NCBI GenBank assembly: GCA_045587385.1
Contig: JAZNCE010000086.1
Span: forward strand, 1-63,418
DNA: 63,418 bases
Direction: 5' to 3'
Source of the DNA: SVQP01 sp045587385
GTDB lineage: Bacteria > Bacillota > Clostridia > Oscillospirales > CAG-272
Shown in pieces: positions 1 to 8,666 of the stretch. The notes beneath the pieces are model-generated. The model did no database searches. It saw only the letters and a program-made list of their open reading frames with translations, and was not told the DNA's origin. The translations under genes were made by a program, and so were the position numbers. The stretch's first letter is position 1. Each line of letters starts with the position of its first letter.

Positions 1-180
1 GATATCAAATTGCTTCTGTCCGGAGAAATGAATACCGTGGTAATCGACGGTTGCCATTATGCAGCCTTTGAACTGCTGGATCAGGAAGTCGTTGGAATGC
101 AGACGGATATCTTCGATGACAGCCTTATACGAATGAAAACAGGCGGTTATGAAGAACCGGATTTTGAGATGACGATGTGA
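1..180 (+). CDS. 3' end of an unidentified gene (59 codons)
   Basis: An open frame runs in from the left edge and stops at TGA 178-180. The visible 59 residues begin DIKLLLSGEM and end DFEMTM. The tail is acidic and has no motif I recognise. The frame is followed at once by a strong bidirectional terminator hairpin, which supports this being the genuine end of a plus-strand gene. The start lies outside the window, so no function is offered. Confidence 0.5.
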   Translation, partial: DIKLLLSGEMNTVVIDGCHYAAFELLDQEVVGMQTDIFDDSLIRMKTGGYEEPDFEMTM

Positions 181-196
181 TTACGAAAGTAATGAT

Positions 197-240
197 AAAA
201 AACGAAAAGCGAAGCCTCGAAAGACTTCGCTTTTCGTTTT
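197..240. terminator. bidirectional terminator between convergent genes
   Basis: A near-perfect inverted repeat, AAAACGAAAAGCGAAG pairing with CTTCGCTTTTCGTTTT around a ten-base loop, has an A run on the left and a T run on the right. It can end both the partial plus-strand gene and the minus-strand gene that stops at 239. Confidence 0.8.
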
Positions 241-1234
241 ACCATTCAAGATTATCCCAATCGGCTTCACCGAACAGATCGGTTACCCAATCTTCCGAAA
301 GTTCTCCGTTACCCTTCAACGCCGTTTTGAGAAGCTCCGACATAAACGCATTATTCGTGATGTAGGGGTGTGTAGCAACCTTGTTTACATATTCGATAGC
401 TTTCTGATACTGCTTTTTCGAAGCAACTACATATGGTTCTTTGCTATAGAATTCATCGTGGATGTTATCGGCATCCATGCTATCATAGGCAAGAATAAGA
501 AGGATTTTCTTTTTGAAGCTCTGGTACTTGGTCTTACTGAGTCCATCACAATGATCGGCCACGAGGTAGTTGCAAATACCTGTGAGATAGGACCTGTCGA
601 GCAGATCTGAGCAATCCTTTTGGATAAAATAGTTGTAGAGTGTCTCGAAATCCTTACCGAACAGCTCATCAAGATTTTTCCACATGAGAGCAATAAACGT
701 ATCTATGATAGAACGGTATAGTTGAATATCCAGTTCGTTTCTGGATACTCCATACTCGCCAATACCGTTGAGCCACTCTGGTTTATACATATTATCAAGC
801 ATGTCTCTCAAGGCAAACAGATAATAGAAAGCCCAAGGATAAAGCACTTCTACGCTGAATTGCAAATTCTTTGATGGCAGATCCTCTTCACACTCATAGA
901 GAAGATCGCAACCGTTTTCCGCTAATACAACGCCACGATCTCCTTGAAAAGCATGTCGGATATCATAGCACAGACCGAGGATATTTTCTCTTAACTCTTC
1001 GAAATAAGTAATCTCGCTCTGGTTCAATTGAAAGAAGGTATCCCTCTGCTCGGCAGTCATATCCTTGATGGCTACGCCGTGTTCCTTTACATACTCAGCT
1101 TCGATTTCATTCAGAATTCCATCAATGTAAAAGGTAGTATAGTCTGAGATTGCTTCGTAAAGATTATTCAAATCATCAAAATCGCCTTGGATTGTGATAC
1201 CATTCAATTTGGGAGTAGATTTAATACTGATCAT
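239..1234 (-). CDS. DUF6904-like protein of unknown function
   Basis: 331-residue soluble protein. The N-terminus (MISIKSTPKLNGITIQGDFD, then DLNNLYEAI) and the segment CYDIRHAFQGDRGVV near residue 90 resemble the DUF6904 family as I remember it; this is a recollection, not a search result. The rest is mostly helical with no catalytic motif I can name. The start is well supported by an AAGGAGG ribosome site seven bases upstream. It overlaps the last 14 bases of the upstream HTH gene, so the two are translationally coupled and probably act together. Function unknown. Confidence 0.6.
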   Translation of the reverse strand: MISIKSTPKLNGITIQGDFDDLNNLYEAISDYTTFYIDGILNEIEAEYVKEHGVAIKDMTAEQRDTFFQLNQSEITYFEELRENILGLCYDIRHAFQGDRGVVLAENGCDLLYECEEDLPSKNLQFSVEVLYPWAFYYLFALRDMLDNMYKPEWLNGIGEYGVSRNELDIQLYRSIIDTFIALMWKNLDELFGKDFETLYNYFIQKDCSDLLDRSYLTGICNYLVADHCDGLSKTKYQSFKKKILLILAYDSMDADNIHDEFYSKEPYVVASKKQYQKAIEYVNKVATHPYITNNAFMSELLKTALKGNGELSEDWVTDLFGEADWDNLEW

Positions 1235-1646
1235 TGGAATCCTCCTTTTTCTGAGTCTGTTGTAATTCCAGCAGAGCCTTTATTTCCGGTCTTGTATGAA
1301 GGTAGTTGCGAACGGTACGTTCACCCCCGGTGTAACCTTCTTTCTGAATTTCAGATGTGATATGCTGACTCAAATTTGATAAAGACTTAAATCCCGTTGT
1401 TGTACATATAACCCTTGAAATCGAATCAATGTGCGCTTCGAGTTTCTTGGGCGAAGTCCATTTACCGAAGTCAGAGCTGCCGCGATTGAGTGGCAGAGAG
1501 GTTCTTACGGTGCGCGGATCACAATGGTATTTTGTTGCAATATCTTTCAATGTCATCCCGGCTTCAAAGTCGGCTCGAAAATCACTCCACTGCTCCCGTG
1601 GAAGATCAGGTAACAACAAACGTTCATTCTTCTTGCCAGATCCCAT
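1221..1646 (-). CDS. small helix-turn-helix protein
   Basis: 141 residues. Residues about 12-45 (DLPREQWSDFRADFEAGMTL, then KDIATKYHCDPRTVR) form a helix-turn-helix of the kind found in transposase N-termini and small regulators. A second part around GYTGGERTVRNYL resembles the second HTH of IS21-type IstA proteins, but no integrase core follows. The ATG at 1646 is preceded by GGAGGTG, so I prefer it to the in-frame GTG nine bases upstream. It is the first gene of a two-gene minus-strand operon with the DUF6904-like gene. It could be a regulator of that partner or a domesticated transposase fragment. Confidence 0.6.
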   Translation of the reverse strand: MGSGKKNERLLLPDLPREQWSDFRADFEAGMTLKDIATKYHCDPRTVRTSLPLNRGSSDFGKWTSPKKLEAHIDSISRVICTTTGFKSLSNLSQHITSEIQKEGYTGGERTVRNYLHTRPEIKALLELQQTQKKEDSNDQY

Positions 1647-1678
1647 CGCGCACACCTCCTATCCTACATAGTGGACTC

Positions 1679-1707
1679 ATTATACCATAAAATGGTGAAC
1701 TTTTCAA
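1679..1707 (-). promoter_or_regulatory. sigma-A promoter for the HTH/DUF6904-like pair
   Basis: Read on the minus strand: TTGAAA, a 17-base spacer, then TATAAT, about 30 bases before the start codon at 1646. Confidence 0.7.
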
Positions 1708-1756
1708 CTGCAAACTTTTTTCCAAGATAGACAAGGTATCGACTTTCAAATCGCAT

Positions 1757-1780
1757 AAAAAAAGAGTCGACAATCGACTC
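1757..1780 (-). terminator. minus-strand terminator with no obvious gene upstream
   Basis: GAGTCGA-TTG-TCGACTC followed by seven T residues on the minus strand. No convincing minus-strand gene lies between it and 2,300, so it may end an untranslated transcript or be a leftover of the repeat module to its right. Confidence 0.5.
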
Positions 1781-1884
1781 ATACATAGGTATCGTTGCAA
1801 GAATAGAGGTGAAAACCCGGTAGATAGCGGTAATTACACCCCTCATCATCGCCAAGGGATAACTATACCTTCACGAAAAACAGC

Positions 1885-2270
1885 TCGCATCTAAATCTGC
1901 TTAACACAAACTCCAAGAGTTGGTAGTGGCAAATCTGCCTACCCAGCCAACAGAAAAGGGCACGCTGCTGCGTGCCCTTTTCTGTTGGCTGGGCTTCTCC
2001 CACCGATTTGAACCGCTCCGATGCCCCACGGGCATCGGATAGGCTTGTGCAGGTTGAGCGCAAGATTCGGATGAGCTTTGGCACAAGCAACGGTTCGTAA
2101 ATCCGGCCCATTAGCCTTTGAACTTTCATTTTTTCGACTCTGAAGTTTTTCGAATTTTGTAGATTCATTTCCGCGCCGAGCACCGCTCGGTGCACCTTTT
2201 CGGGTCTGTAGACAGATCCGAACTCCCGAAAATCAAATATAGATCTGCTAATGACCAAGAAGAAACCGTC
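1885..2270. repeat. mosaic intergenic repeat, copy 1
   Basis: This non-coding stretch fills most of the gap 1,647-2,379. It holds a 24-bp perfect palindrome at 1942-1993 with a four-base loop, and a ten-bp hairpin at 2017-2039. A core at 2131-2176 differs from a core at 4653-4699 by one substitution and one indel. After the core come TTTTCGGGTC and a segment ending ATCTGCTAATGAC, which aligns with CTGACCTGCTGAAGAC at the end of copy 2. No credible gene lies in it. Confidence 0.7.
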
Positions 2271-2308
2271 TGCATACATAAACAAATTGCAACTGCGCGT
2301 TTTTGGTC

Positions 2309-2337
2309 AAGACAAATGCCTCTTGGTGTGATATAAT
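2309..2337 (+). promoter_or_regulatory. promoter of the AraC-type regulator
   Basis: AAGACA, 17-base spacer, perfect TATAAT at 2332-2337. The start codon follows 43 bases later behind GGAAAGGAG. Confidence 0.6.
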
Positions 2338-2379
2338 TCAATTACACCTCGAGGATAGCATTTGGAAAGGAGAGTTTTT

Positions 2380-3612
2380 ATGAAACATAATGAAAATCAT
2401 GAATTGATCAAAAACGCGGTAAAGTATATCGATAAGTTGGGCTCCGGAAAAACCACGATTGAAGAGGTAGCAAAAAACGCGGGATTTTCCATTGATTATT
2501 TCAACCGTATCTTTCGAAACCACACCGGATTTAACGTCATGGAGTATTCGCGCTTCAGACGCTTGAATAAGGCAGCAAGGCTGTTGCGTCTGTCTGATAC
2601 CGATATTTTGACCATTGCATTGGAGTGCGGATATGATAGCCACGAGGGCTTTATCCGAGCATTTAAGGAGCAATACGGAAAGACACCAAGCGAATACCGC
2701 GAGAGCATGAAGGGTAAGCAATTTGTCTGGGCAGATCACGAGCTGAACGCAACCGCTGTGGCAGAATTCCGTCATACACTGCCCGATTTTTCGGAGATCA
2801 ACGCTGACGATGCTATTGACTGGCTCTTGGAAAAGGATGCAAAACGTTATGGTTTTACAGCAGTTACCATTGCATACAACGGCTCCAAGGTGTTATCCGA
2901 TAGCAATCTGCAGAATAAGGGGTGCTTTGTAACCAGTGATAATTTTTACGATCAACCGCTTTTGACGTTGGTATTGAATGACATTGAGGAGCTCAGAGAA
3001 TATATCGAATCACTTATGCAGCTGTCCCCCGGTAATATTGACTGTATTTTTGATACCGACGTGAAATTGGAGGACGTGGAAAAGGTACTGGAGGGTATTC
3101 CTTACAAGAGCCTGAAAGCATGTCCGGAAACCATGTATTTCGGAGAACCTTTTGTGCTGCCGGAGGCCGCCAAAGAGTATGATATTCACGCATTGGAATT
3201 AAAGGACCTTGACGCTGTCGAGGAGTTGATTTCTCAGCACCCCGATCCGGTTTTCAAAAGAACGGGCGGTTATGGGATTCGCAACCTTTTGCAGCAGCCG
3301 CTTTCGCAAAGACCTCTTGAGCAGTATATGGGTGTATTCAAGGACGGCAAGTTGCTTGCCATTGCGTATGACGGGCTGCAGAGCACGCATGGATTCTGCT
3401 TAAGCAACTGTATCCATACGCCTTTCTTGCCGGGTGCGCCCCAAGAAGCGATCAGATATCTGTATCTTGCAGCGACTAATGCGATTATGGAACGAGGCTA
3501 TATCCCGTTTGAAGATGCGCAGTTTGATGAATACGCGAATGTACATGGCGGATTTGATGCGTTTGAGCTCGGGTTTGAGAGAGTCAATACGGTATTCAGT
3601 ATTGGATTTTGA
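2380..3612 (+). CDS. AraC-family regulator with a large C-terminal domain
   Basis: 410 residues. Residues about 12-110 form an AraC double helix-turn-helix: TIEEVAKNAGFSIDYFNRIF is the first unit and ILTIALECGYDSHEGFIRAF the second, ending in the family signature YGKTPSEYR. Having the DNA-binding part at the N-terminus is the SoxS/Rob-like order. The remaining 290 residues are probably a sensor; the last 130 look loosely GNAT-like, a weak impression. The start is placed at ATG 2380 because GGAAAGGAG lies eight bases before it. It is monocistronic behind its own promoter. The ligand is unknown. Confidence 0.75.
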   Translation: MKHNENHELIKNAVKYIDKLGSGKTTIEEVAKNAGFSIDYFNRIFRNHTGFNVMEYSRFRRLNKAARLLRLSDTDILTIALECGYDSHEGFIRAFKEQYGKTPSEYRESMKGKQFVWADHELNATAVAEFRHTLPDFSEINADDAIDWLLEKDAKRYGFTAVTIAYNGSKVLSDSNLQNKGCFVTSDNFYDQPLLTLVLNDIEELREYIESLMQLSPGNIDCIFDTDVKLEDVEKVLEGIPYKSLKACPETMYFGEPFVLPEAAKEYDIHALELKDLDAVEELISQHPDPVFKRTGGYGIRNLLQQPLSQRPLEQYMGVFKDGKLLAIAYDGLQSTHGFCLSNCIHTPFLPGAPQEAIRYLYLAATNAIMERGYIPFEDAQFDEYANVHGGFDAFELGFERVNTVFSIGF

Positions 3613-3842
3613 TCATGATCACGGTGTCGCATACATAAACCATTGGTTGTTACAATCAAATCAAATACATAAAAAGAACGGCAAGAAATTGAAAAAATAA
3701 AATCAAAAATATCTACAAGACTGAGCAAAAAGAATATGTGAATCAATACTATAGTGTTGTTTATTCTTCTTGGTTAAAACATTGTCTATGGGACGCAACG
3801 AGAATTTGCCAATAAGTAATTGCGAATGAGGAGAGTGTATTT

Positions 3843-4358
3843 ATGATTAAAAAAGTTTTGAATTATTTTTTGAAAGTTGTTGGTTCTGCTTATTTGGGGA
3901 CACTGGCACTTATAATAGTAGTAACGCCCCTCAGACTTATTACCAGCAACGATATTATTGTTAATGTTGTTTCTACCGTCGTGTGTGTAATAACATCTGT
4001 AGGATGCCTGTTACTGCTATGTAGTAAAGATGGATATGATGACAAACAAGTGGGAGAAAAGGCGACAATTGTAAAAACGGCTATGTATATGAGCGTAGCT
4101 GTTGTCATATATGACTTGGTGACAGTGCTACTTCAGTATTATACCGGTGCTGCAGCCAATGTTCAACTCTTAGCGCAAATTCTTGGGAATCTTGGTACTA
4201 ATATTGAACTTGCAGAGATGAGACGTGAGCATCCAACTTTAATGTTTGTTTCGCTAGTTATTCAAACAATTCCGTTTGTTCCTGCAATGATAGGGGGCTA
4301 CAAAATAGGGGAGAAAAGGCGACAAAAAAGCAGGGAAGAATTAGTCGGTTCCAAGTGA
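3843..4358 (+). CDS. small four-helix membrane protein, unknown function
   Basis: 171 residues with four hydrophobic segments at about 12-33, 38-60, 76-100 and 130-152, and a basic tail (GEKRRQKSREELVGSK) that should face the cytoplasm. No family motif was recognised. A GAGGAGAG ribosome site lies seven bases before the ATG. Composition is AT-rich, like the AraC gene before it and unlike the core genes after 5,100, which fits an accessory patch. An intrinsic terminator follows at 4419. Confidence 0.6.
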   Translation: MIKKVLNYFLKVVGSAYLGTLALIIVVTPLRLITSNDIIVNVVSTVVCVITSVGCLLLLCSKDGYDDKQVGEKATIVKTAMYMSVAVVIYDLVTVLLQYYTGAAANVQLLAQILGNLGTNIELAEMRREHPTLMFVSLVIQTIPFVPAMIGGYKIGEKRRQKSREELVGSK

Positions 4359-4418
4359 ATATAAGTAAATAACTATCCTCTGCAAAACCCATGTGCATCT
4401 AAATCAGCCACACGTCAC

Positions 4419-4449
4419 AAAAATCCGAGAACTTTGTTCTCGGATTTTT
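4419..4449 (+). terminator. terminator after the small membrane protein
   Basis: AAAAATCCGAGAAC pairs perfectly with GTTCTCGGATTTTT around a TTT loop. The A and T flanks make it usable in both directions. Confidence 0.8.
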
Positions 4450-4475
4450 CATTTGTGCCGCAGGTACAACATCGT

Positions 4476-4629
4476 TTGCGTGGCACACGCAACATCATTT
4501 GCCCGTAAGGGCAACTTCATTGCCGCCCCGCGGCACAAATGAACGATGTTGAGGCGTTGCCTCAAATGAAGTGGGCTTGCGCCCAATGATGTTACGGCTT
4601 CGCCGTAAATGAAGTTGCGCTTCGCGCAA
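4476..4629. repeat. hairpin array A
   Basis: Seven consecutive short perfect hairpins lie at 4476-4492, 4499-4514, 4521-4535, 4549-4565, 4572-4585, 4592-4608 and 4615-4629. Every stem differs (for example TTGCCC/GGGCAA, TTACGGC/GCCGTAA, TTGCGC/GCGCAA) and loops are three to four bases. Linkers are nearly constant: ATCAT and CTTCAT in the left part, ATGAAG and ATGATG in the right part. The array is therefore itself arranged as an inverted repeat around about 4540. The same architecture recurs at three other sites. Confidence 0.85.
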
Positions 4630-4652
4630 ACGGAATTAGACCGTTCGCTTAG

Positions 4653-4880
4653 TTTTCGACTCTAAAGTTTTTCAGAATTTTGTAGATTCATTTCCGCGCT
4701 TTGCGCATCTTTTCGGGTCCCTCGACAGATTCGAACCGCCACACCGTAGGGGCGTTCTGTGAACGCCCGCGGGCGACACGCAGGTCCCCCCTACCAATGA
4801 AAAACATTTACAAAGCCATAGATGCAACGGTATTTTGGAGGGATTTGAACTACCGAAAACCAAATACTGACCTGCTGAAG
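4653..4880. repeat. mosaic intergenic repeat, copy 2, with a nested element
   Basis: The core at 4653-4699 is almost identical to 2131-2176. TTTTCGGGTC and a GATTCGAAC motif follow. A nested GTAGGGGCG-type palindromic element at 4746-4795 then interrupts the alignment, and similarity to copy 1 resumes at about 4851 (GATTTGAACTACCGAAAACC). Copy 2 therefore looks like a copy-1-type sequence with a later insertion flanked by GATTYGAAC motifs. No coding potential was seen; 4,908-5,035 holds nothing else I can identify. Confidence 0.65.
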
Positions 4881-4882
4881 AC

Positions 4883-4907
4883 AAAAAAAGCCACGGCGAA
4901 CCGTGGC
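4883..4907 (-). terminator. minus-strand terminator-like hairpin at the end of repeat copy 2
   Basis: On the minus strand GCCACGG-TTCG-CCGTGGC is followed by seven T residues. No minus-strand gene precedes it. Confidence 0.5.
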
Positions 4908-5035
4908 ATATTCTTTCAAGTAAAACTCCCCGACAAATTGGGATTTGTCAAATACTGATGATCTCTCTTATTTTTTGAGCATAATCGTTGCAGTGGTTTA
5001 TATTGATACAGTTGAAAAGAACTTCCGCTCTCCTC

Positions 5036-5064
5036 TTGCGCTTGGAAAATTTCTATGATATAAT
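5036..5064 (+). promoter_or_regulatory. promoter of the first DUF4091 gene
   Basis: TTGCGC, 17-base spacer, TATAAT at 5059-5064. The ATG at 5133 is preceded by CGGAGG. Confidence 0.6.
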
Positions 5065-5132
5065 AGGCATGAACACAATCTCGGTTACCTCATCTGCGTC
5101 ACCCCCAACCTATTTCAAACGGAGGAACAAAT

Positions 5133-6803
5133 ATGCGTTACGTTGTTGTTGACACTGCAGAATTTACCTACCCCGACAGATTTGAGTACCCGACTGCATC
5201 GGATCGCGTCCTGCTGGACACCCCGCGCGGCACGTTTGCCACCTTTCAGATCCTTGTAGACGGGCTTTGCGCCGATGTGCAAGTGCCCAATCACCTGCCC
5301 CGCGAGATCTACCAAAGCGACGAGCTTTGGCAGCAGGCATCGCTCGGCTTTGCGCGCACAAGCGGCGTGCAGATCAAAACCGACCTGCCCTTCGATATTG
5401 AATGGTACGCGCTTGTCCCCGTTACGGTGGAGCAAAACTACGGTCTTGCCGAAGCGGACGTCAAGCCCCCGTACTTCCCCGTGCGCCAAGCTCCCTATCG
5501 CGTGTACGATTGTCTGCGTCCCTTTGACGGTAGCTTAGACGTAGGCGTGGGCGACGGAAGAGAGCATGACACGGGTATTGGCGGCGTGTTCGGGGCGATT
5601 ATCATTCCCGCAGATGCCGTGCCCGGTGCATATACCGCGACCGTGGAGATCACGGCAGGCGCGCTGAGCGTGTCCGTGCCCCTTTCCGTGACCGTTTACA
5701 AGGCGACCGTACCCGCAGAGGAAACCTTGACCATTGTGCAAAGCCATGCTGCCGACCGCGTGACGCGCTACCACGGCGTGCGCCGGGGCTCGGAGGAATA
5801 CTACGCGCTGGACGACGCCTACTTCAAGGCTTTGCGCAGAATGCGCCAGAACATGACCTACATGTGGGGCGTCCGGGTCACGGAGCTTGGTGACAACAAA
5901 TACGAATTTGACTTTACCGAAATGGAAAACGCCATGCGCCGTCAGCTCTCGCAGGGCATCAAATACTTCAACGGCCCTTCGATCGGCAGGCGCGAAAGCT
6001 GGCACACCTCGACTATTTTAGTCAACGACAAGCTCCCCGCCATGAGCTACGAGGCATACCTCTACTTAAAGCAATACCTCCCTGCGCTGCACGACATGCT
6101 TGCGCGAAACGGTTGGATCGACCGCTTCGTCATGGGCATTAGCGACGAGCCCAATGCCGAAAACTGCACCGAATGGCGCGCTTTGGCGGGGCTTGTGCGC
6201 AGGATCGTGCCCGATATCCGCTTGATCGATGCCGTCAGCTACGGTAACATTCACGGTGCGCTGGATATTTGGGTACCGCTCAACATGGAATACGACAAGC
6301 ACATGACCGAGATCGAAACCTTCCGCGAGGGCGGATCCGAAATCTGGCACTACGTTTGCTGCGGTCCGCGCAGCGAATGCTACGTCAACCGCTTTATGGA
6401 CTATCCCCTGCTCTCCACGCGCTATCTTCTGTGGGGCAACTACAAGTACGATCTGACGGGATATCTCCATTGGGCGACCAACACCTATCAGCCCGGGCAA
6501 GACCCCTTCAGACAAAACTGCCCCTCGCACACCAATGCCGACTCCACTATTTTCCTGCCCCCCGGAGATACCCACCTCATTTATCCCGGCGAGCACGGTC
6601 CCTGGCTTTCGGTGCGCGGTGAAGCACAGCGCGAGAGTGCCGAGGAATGCGAGATGCTCAAGGTGCTTGCCAAAACGGACAAGCAGACCGCAGACGCCAT
6701 CTGCCAAAAGGTCTTCCGCTCCTTCTGCGACGTGGAATACGACGTGCAAAAATTCCGCGCGGCAAGAAAGCAATTGCTGATTGCGCTGAGCGACATTGCA
6801 TAA
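5133..6803 (+). CDS. DUF4091 (GH123-like) glycosidase candidate
   Basis: 556-residue protein without a signal peptide. Residues about 1-190 form beta-sandwich-like segments, and about 200-540 a TIM-barrel-like domain of the DUF4091 family, which is related to GH123 beta-N-acetylgalactosaminidases. The family's acidic pair is visible in the motif GISDEPN near residue 340. Aromatic motifs WHYVCCGP and GYLHWATNTYQPGQDPF follow, as expected for the substrate cleft. It has its own promoter and terminator, so it is monocistronic. A diverged paralogue lies at 30867. The exact sugar is unknown; a cytoplasmic exo-glycosidase acting on imported amino-sugar oligosaccharides is a reasonable inference. 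Confidence 0.75.
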   Translation: MRYVVVDTAEFTYPDRFEYPTASDRVLLDTPRGTFATFQILVDGLCADVQVPNHLPREIYQSDELWQQASLGFARTSGVQIKTDLPFDIEWYALVPVTVEQNYGLAEADVKPPYFPVRQAPYRVYDCLRPFDGSLDVGVGDGREHDTGIGGVFGAIIIPADAVPGAYTATVEITAGALSVSVPLSVTVYKATVPAEETLTIVQSHAADRVTRYHGVRRGSEEYYALDDAYFKALRRMRQNMTYMWGVRVTELGDNKYEFDFTEMENAMRRQLSQGIKYFNGPSIGRRESWHTSTILVNDKLPAMSYEAYLYLKQYLPALHDMLARNGWIDRFVMGISDEPNAENCTEWRALAGLVRRIVPDIRLIDAVSYGNIHGALDIWVPLNMEYDKHMTEIETFREGGSEIWHYVCCGPRSECYVNRFMDYPLLSTRYLLWGNYKYDLTGYLHWATNTYQPGQDPFRQNCPSHTNADSTIFLPPGDTHLIYPGEHGPWLSVRGEAQRESAEECEMLKVLAKTDKQTADAICQKVFRSFCDVEYDVQKFRAARKQLLIALSDIA

Positions 6804-6814
6804 TCGAACAAAGA

Positions 6815-6850
6815 AAAAGAAACGTCGGGCACGTGCCCGACGGTTCTTTT
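6815..6850 (+). terminator. terminator after the DUF4091 gene
   Basis: AAGAAACGTCGGGC pairs with GCCCGACGGTTCTT across an ACGT tip and is followed by TTTT. It sits between convergent genes. Confidence 0.75.
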
Positions 6851-6859
6851 GTATCAAAA

Positions 6860-8548
6860 TTACTCCGCACGCTTCCATACGCGGACGATGCGGATATCGC
6901 CCTTTTGCCAGGTCATTTCCAGCACGTCACCGGGACGCACCAGCACGATCTGCTCATTTTCCTCGGTAAACGCCACACGATATACGTTGCCGTCCTGCGC
7001 GGTGACGTACGCATAGGTACTGCCGTCCAGCGTCAGGAACTTGACTTCCGCGACTGTGACGCTGCCCTGCTCGGTCTCTGCGGGATTCTCGGTATTCACA
7101 CCTGCGCCCGACAGCATTTTCAGATACGCTGCCACGGCATCCTGCTGCGTCTCTCCCGTTGCCACCATGGTATACTGGCGCACGTTGACAAGCGCATACA
7201 GCTTGACAAGTCCGTTGTTATCCTTGAGCACCATGATATAGGTGGGCACGCCCGAGATATTGACTAAGGACGGGAAGGAAGCGACGTATTCCTTTTCCTG
7301 TACCTCGCCCTCGGCAGCGTGCATAGCCGAATGCTCCTCCGCACCGATGACGGGATAAAACCGATACTCACCCGTGCGCGCATTGGACAGAATAAAGCCG
7401 ATATTGGATGCATCCGAGGTCACCGATGTGACACCCGTGAAATACCACACGTCGTCGTCAAACATCAGATAACCAAAGTCATCGGTGGTCTGCTTGCAGC
7501 CCTTATTGCCGATGATGCTGTTGATAAAGCCGCCCGAGTAAATGCCCTGCCAGTCATACTTCTGACAAGCCAGATCACCGTCAAACACAATATCCACCCA
7601 TTGCGGCACGTCCTCGACCGCATACAGCGTGCTGGTGCCGTCCAAGGGATTGAAAATGATCAGCTCCTCGACGTCGTATGCGCCAAACAGCCCTACGCGA
7701 GGGGTATAGCAAGAGATGCAATAGTAAGGATTCCCCTGCTCGTCTACCTCAAAGCTGACGTCCTGCAGATCAAAGATCTTGGTGGGATAGTCAAAGCGCA
7801 GCTTGCGCATCAGATCATCACCAAAATAGCCGCTCTGCGCATAGCGGATTCCGCTGCTTGACTCATAATACTCTGCGGTATTACCCAAGGTATCCACCAT
7901 GATGTAACCGGGAATGCCGTTTGCGCGGTTACCGATCCATTTGAAAAATCCGTCGTACTCCAGATGCGTGATCTTGATGGGCTTGCCCTGATAGTTGATC
8001 TGCGTATAATCATCGCTGACCACGTACTGCGACACCACGCTGGAAAGCGCGCCCAGCTTACGGTCACCCAGCATACGCGCGGAGTTGGTGTCCATGAGTG
8101 CTATGTTGGTGATCTCCTTGGTTTCGGGCATATCCGCATTGAAATCGCGCTCCTCTACCGTGATCACTTGTGCATATGCAGTTGCATTGAGCACTACGGA
8201 CGAGAACACGGTGCCCAGAGCAAACACAACAATGGGAATTGCTATCAACGCATACATGATAAAGGCAAGGACGTTGGTGCCCAACATCTCCTTAAAGGAC
8301 ACTTGCACGGGCTTTTGCCGATACGTTCTCACACCCTTGAAAAGCTGACGGACAGGCTCAAAATTCAACACGCGCAGCGCAAGCGTTACGCATACCGCGC
8401 AAAATAACATAAATGCCCAAAACTGCTCGCTGTGCACGTTGAGCGGCGGCAACACGAAATAATAGTACGCCCCAATGGCGCATGCTGCCAGAATCAGGCG
8501 CAAAATCGTGCCAAGCACGCCGCCTTTATCACGGTTCATTCTTTCCAT
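6860..8548 (-). CDS. membrane-anchored protein with a large extracytoplasmic domain
   Basis: 562 residues. Three hydrophobic segments are seen at about 12-33, 42-60 and 92-117, followed by a long region (about 125-562) rich in beta strands and aromatic residues that should lie outside the cell. I do not recognise the family and see no catalytic motif. The start is supported by GGAGGTG nine bases upstream and by a perfect sigma-A promoter, so this is probably a housekeeping envelope protein. It is monocistronic and convergent with the DUF4091 gene. Confidence 0.65.
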   Translation of the reverse strand: MERMNRDKGGVLGTILRLILAACAIGAYYYFVLPPLNVHSEQFWAFMLFCAVCVTLALRVLNFEPVRQLFKGVRTYRQKPVQVSFKEMLGTNVLAFIMYALIAIPIVVFALGTVFSSVVLNATAYAQVITVEERDFNADMPETKEITNIALMDTNSARMLGDRKLGALSSVVSQYVVSDDYTQINYQGKPIKITHLEYDGFFKWIGNRANGIPGYIMVDTLGNTAEYYESSSGIRYAQSGYFGDDLMRKLRFDYPTKIFDLQDVSFEVDEQGNPYYCISCYTPRVGLFGAYDVEELIIFNPLDGTSTLYAVEDVPQWVDIVFDGDLACQKYDWQGIYSGGFINSIIGNKGCKQTTDDFGYLMFDDDVWYFTGVTSVTSDASNIGFILSNARTGEYRFYPVIGAEEHSAMHAAEGEVQEKEYVASFPSLVNISGVPTYIMVLKDNNGLVKLYALVNVRQYTMVATGETQQDAVAAYLKMLSGAGVNTENPAETEQGSVTVAEVKFLTLDGSTYAYVTAQDGNVYRVAFTEENEQIVLVRPGDVLEMTWQKGDIRIVRVWKRAE

Positions 8549-8581
8549 ATCTCACACCTCCACGGAAATGTTGTTACATGT

Positions 8582-8610
8582 ATTATAGCACGTTTCCCTT
8601 CCCTTGTCAA
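8582..8610 (-). promoter_or_regulatory. consensus sigma-A promoter
   Basis: On the minus strand TTGACA, 17 bases, TATAAT, about 35 bases before the start codon at 8548. Confidence 0.85.
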
Positions 8611-8666
8611 CTCGTGCATATACGCGCACGCACGTCCATAAAATGTATGGAAAACGGAGGGTGCTT

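Noticed and set aside
1221..1646. IS21-type transposase
   Set aside because: Only HTH-like parts are present; there is no integrase core, no IstB partner and no terminal repeats.
1664..1855. 63-residue minus-strand frame as a small toxin
   Set aside because: No ribosome site, a terminator hairpin runs through the frame, and the sequence does not fit known type I toxins.
4476..4629. CRISPR array
   Set aside because: The repeated units have variable stems and six-to-eight-base linkers, not constant repeats with unique spacers, and no cas gene is present.
4700..4870. tRNA-like GATTCGAAC/GATTTGAAC motifs, possible tRNA genes on the minus strand
   Set aside because: The T-arm-like strings occur in both repeat copies, but no acceptor stem, anticodon arm or D arm can be folded around them; they belong to the repeat.
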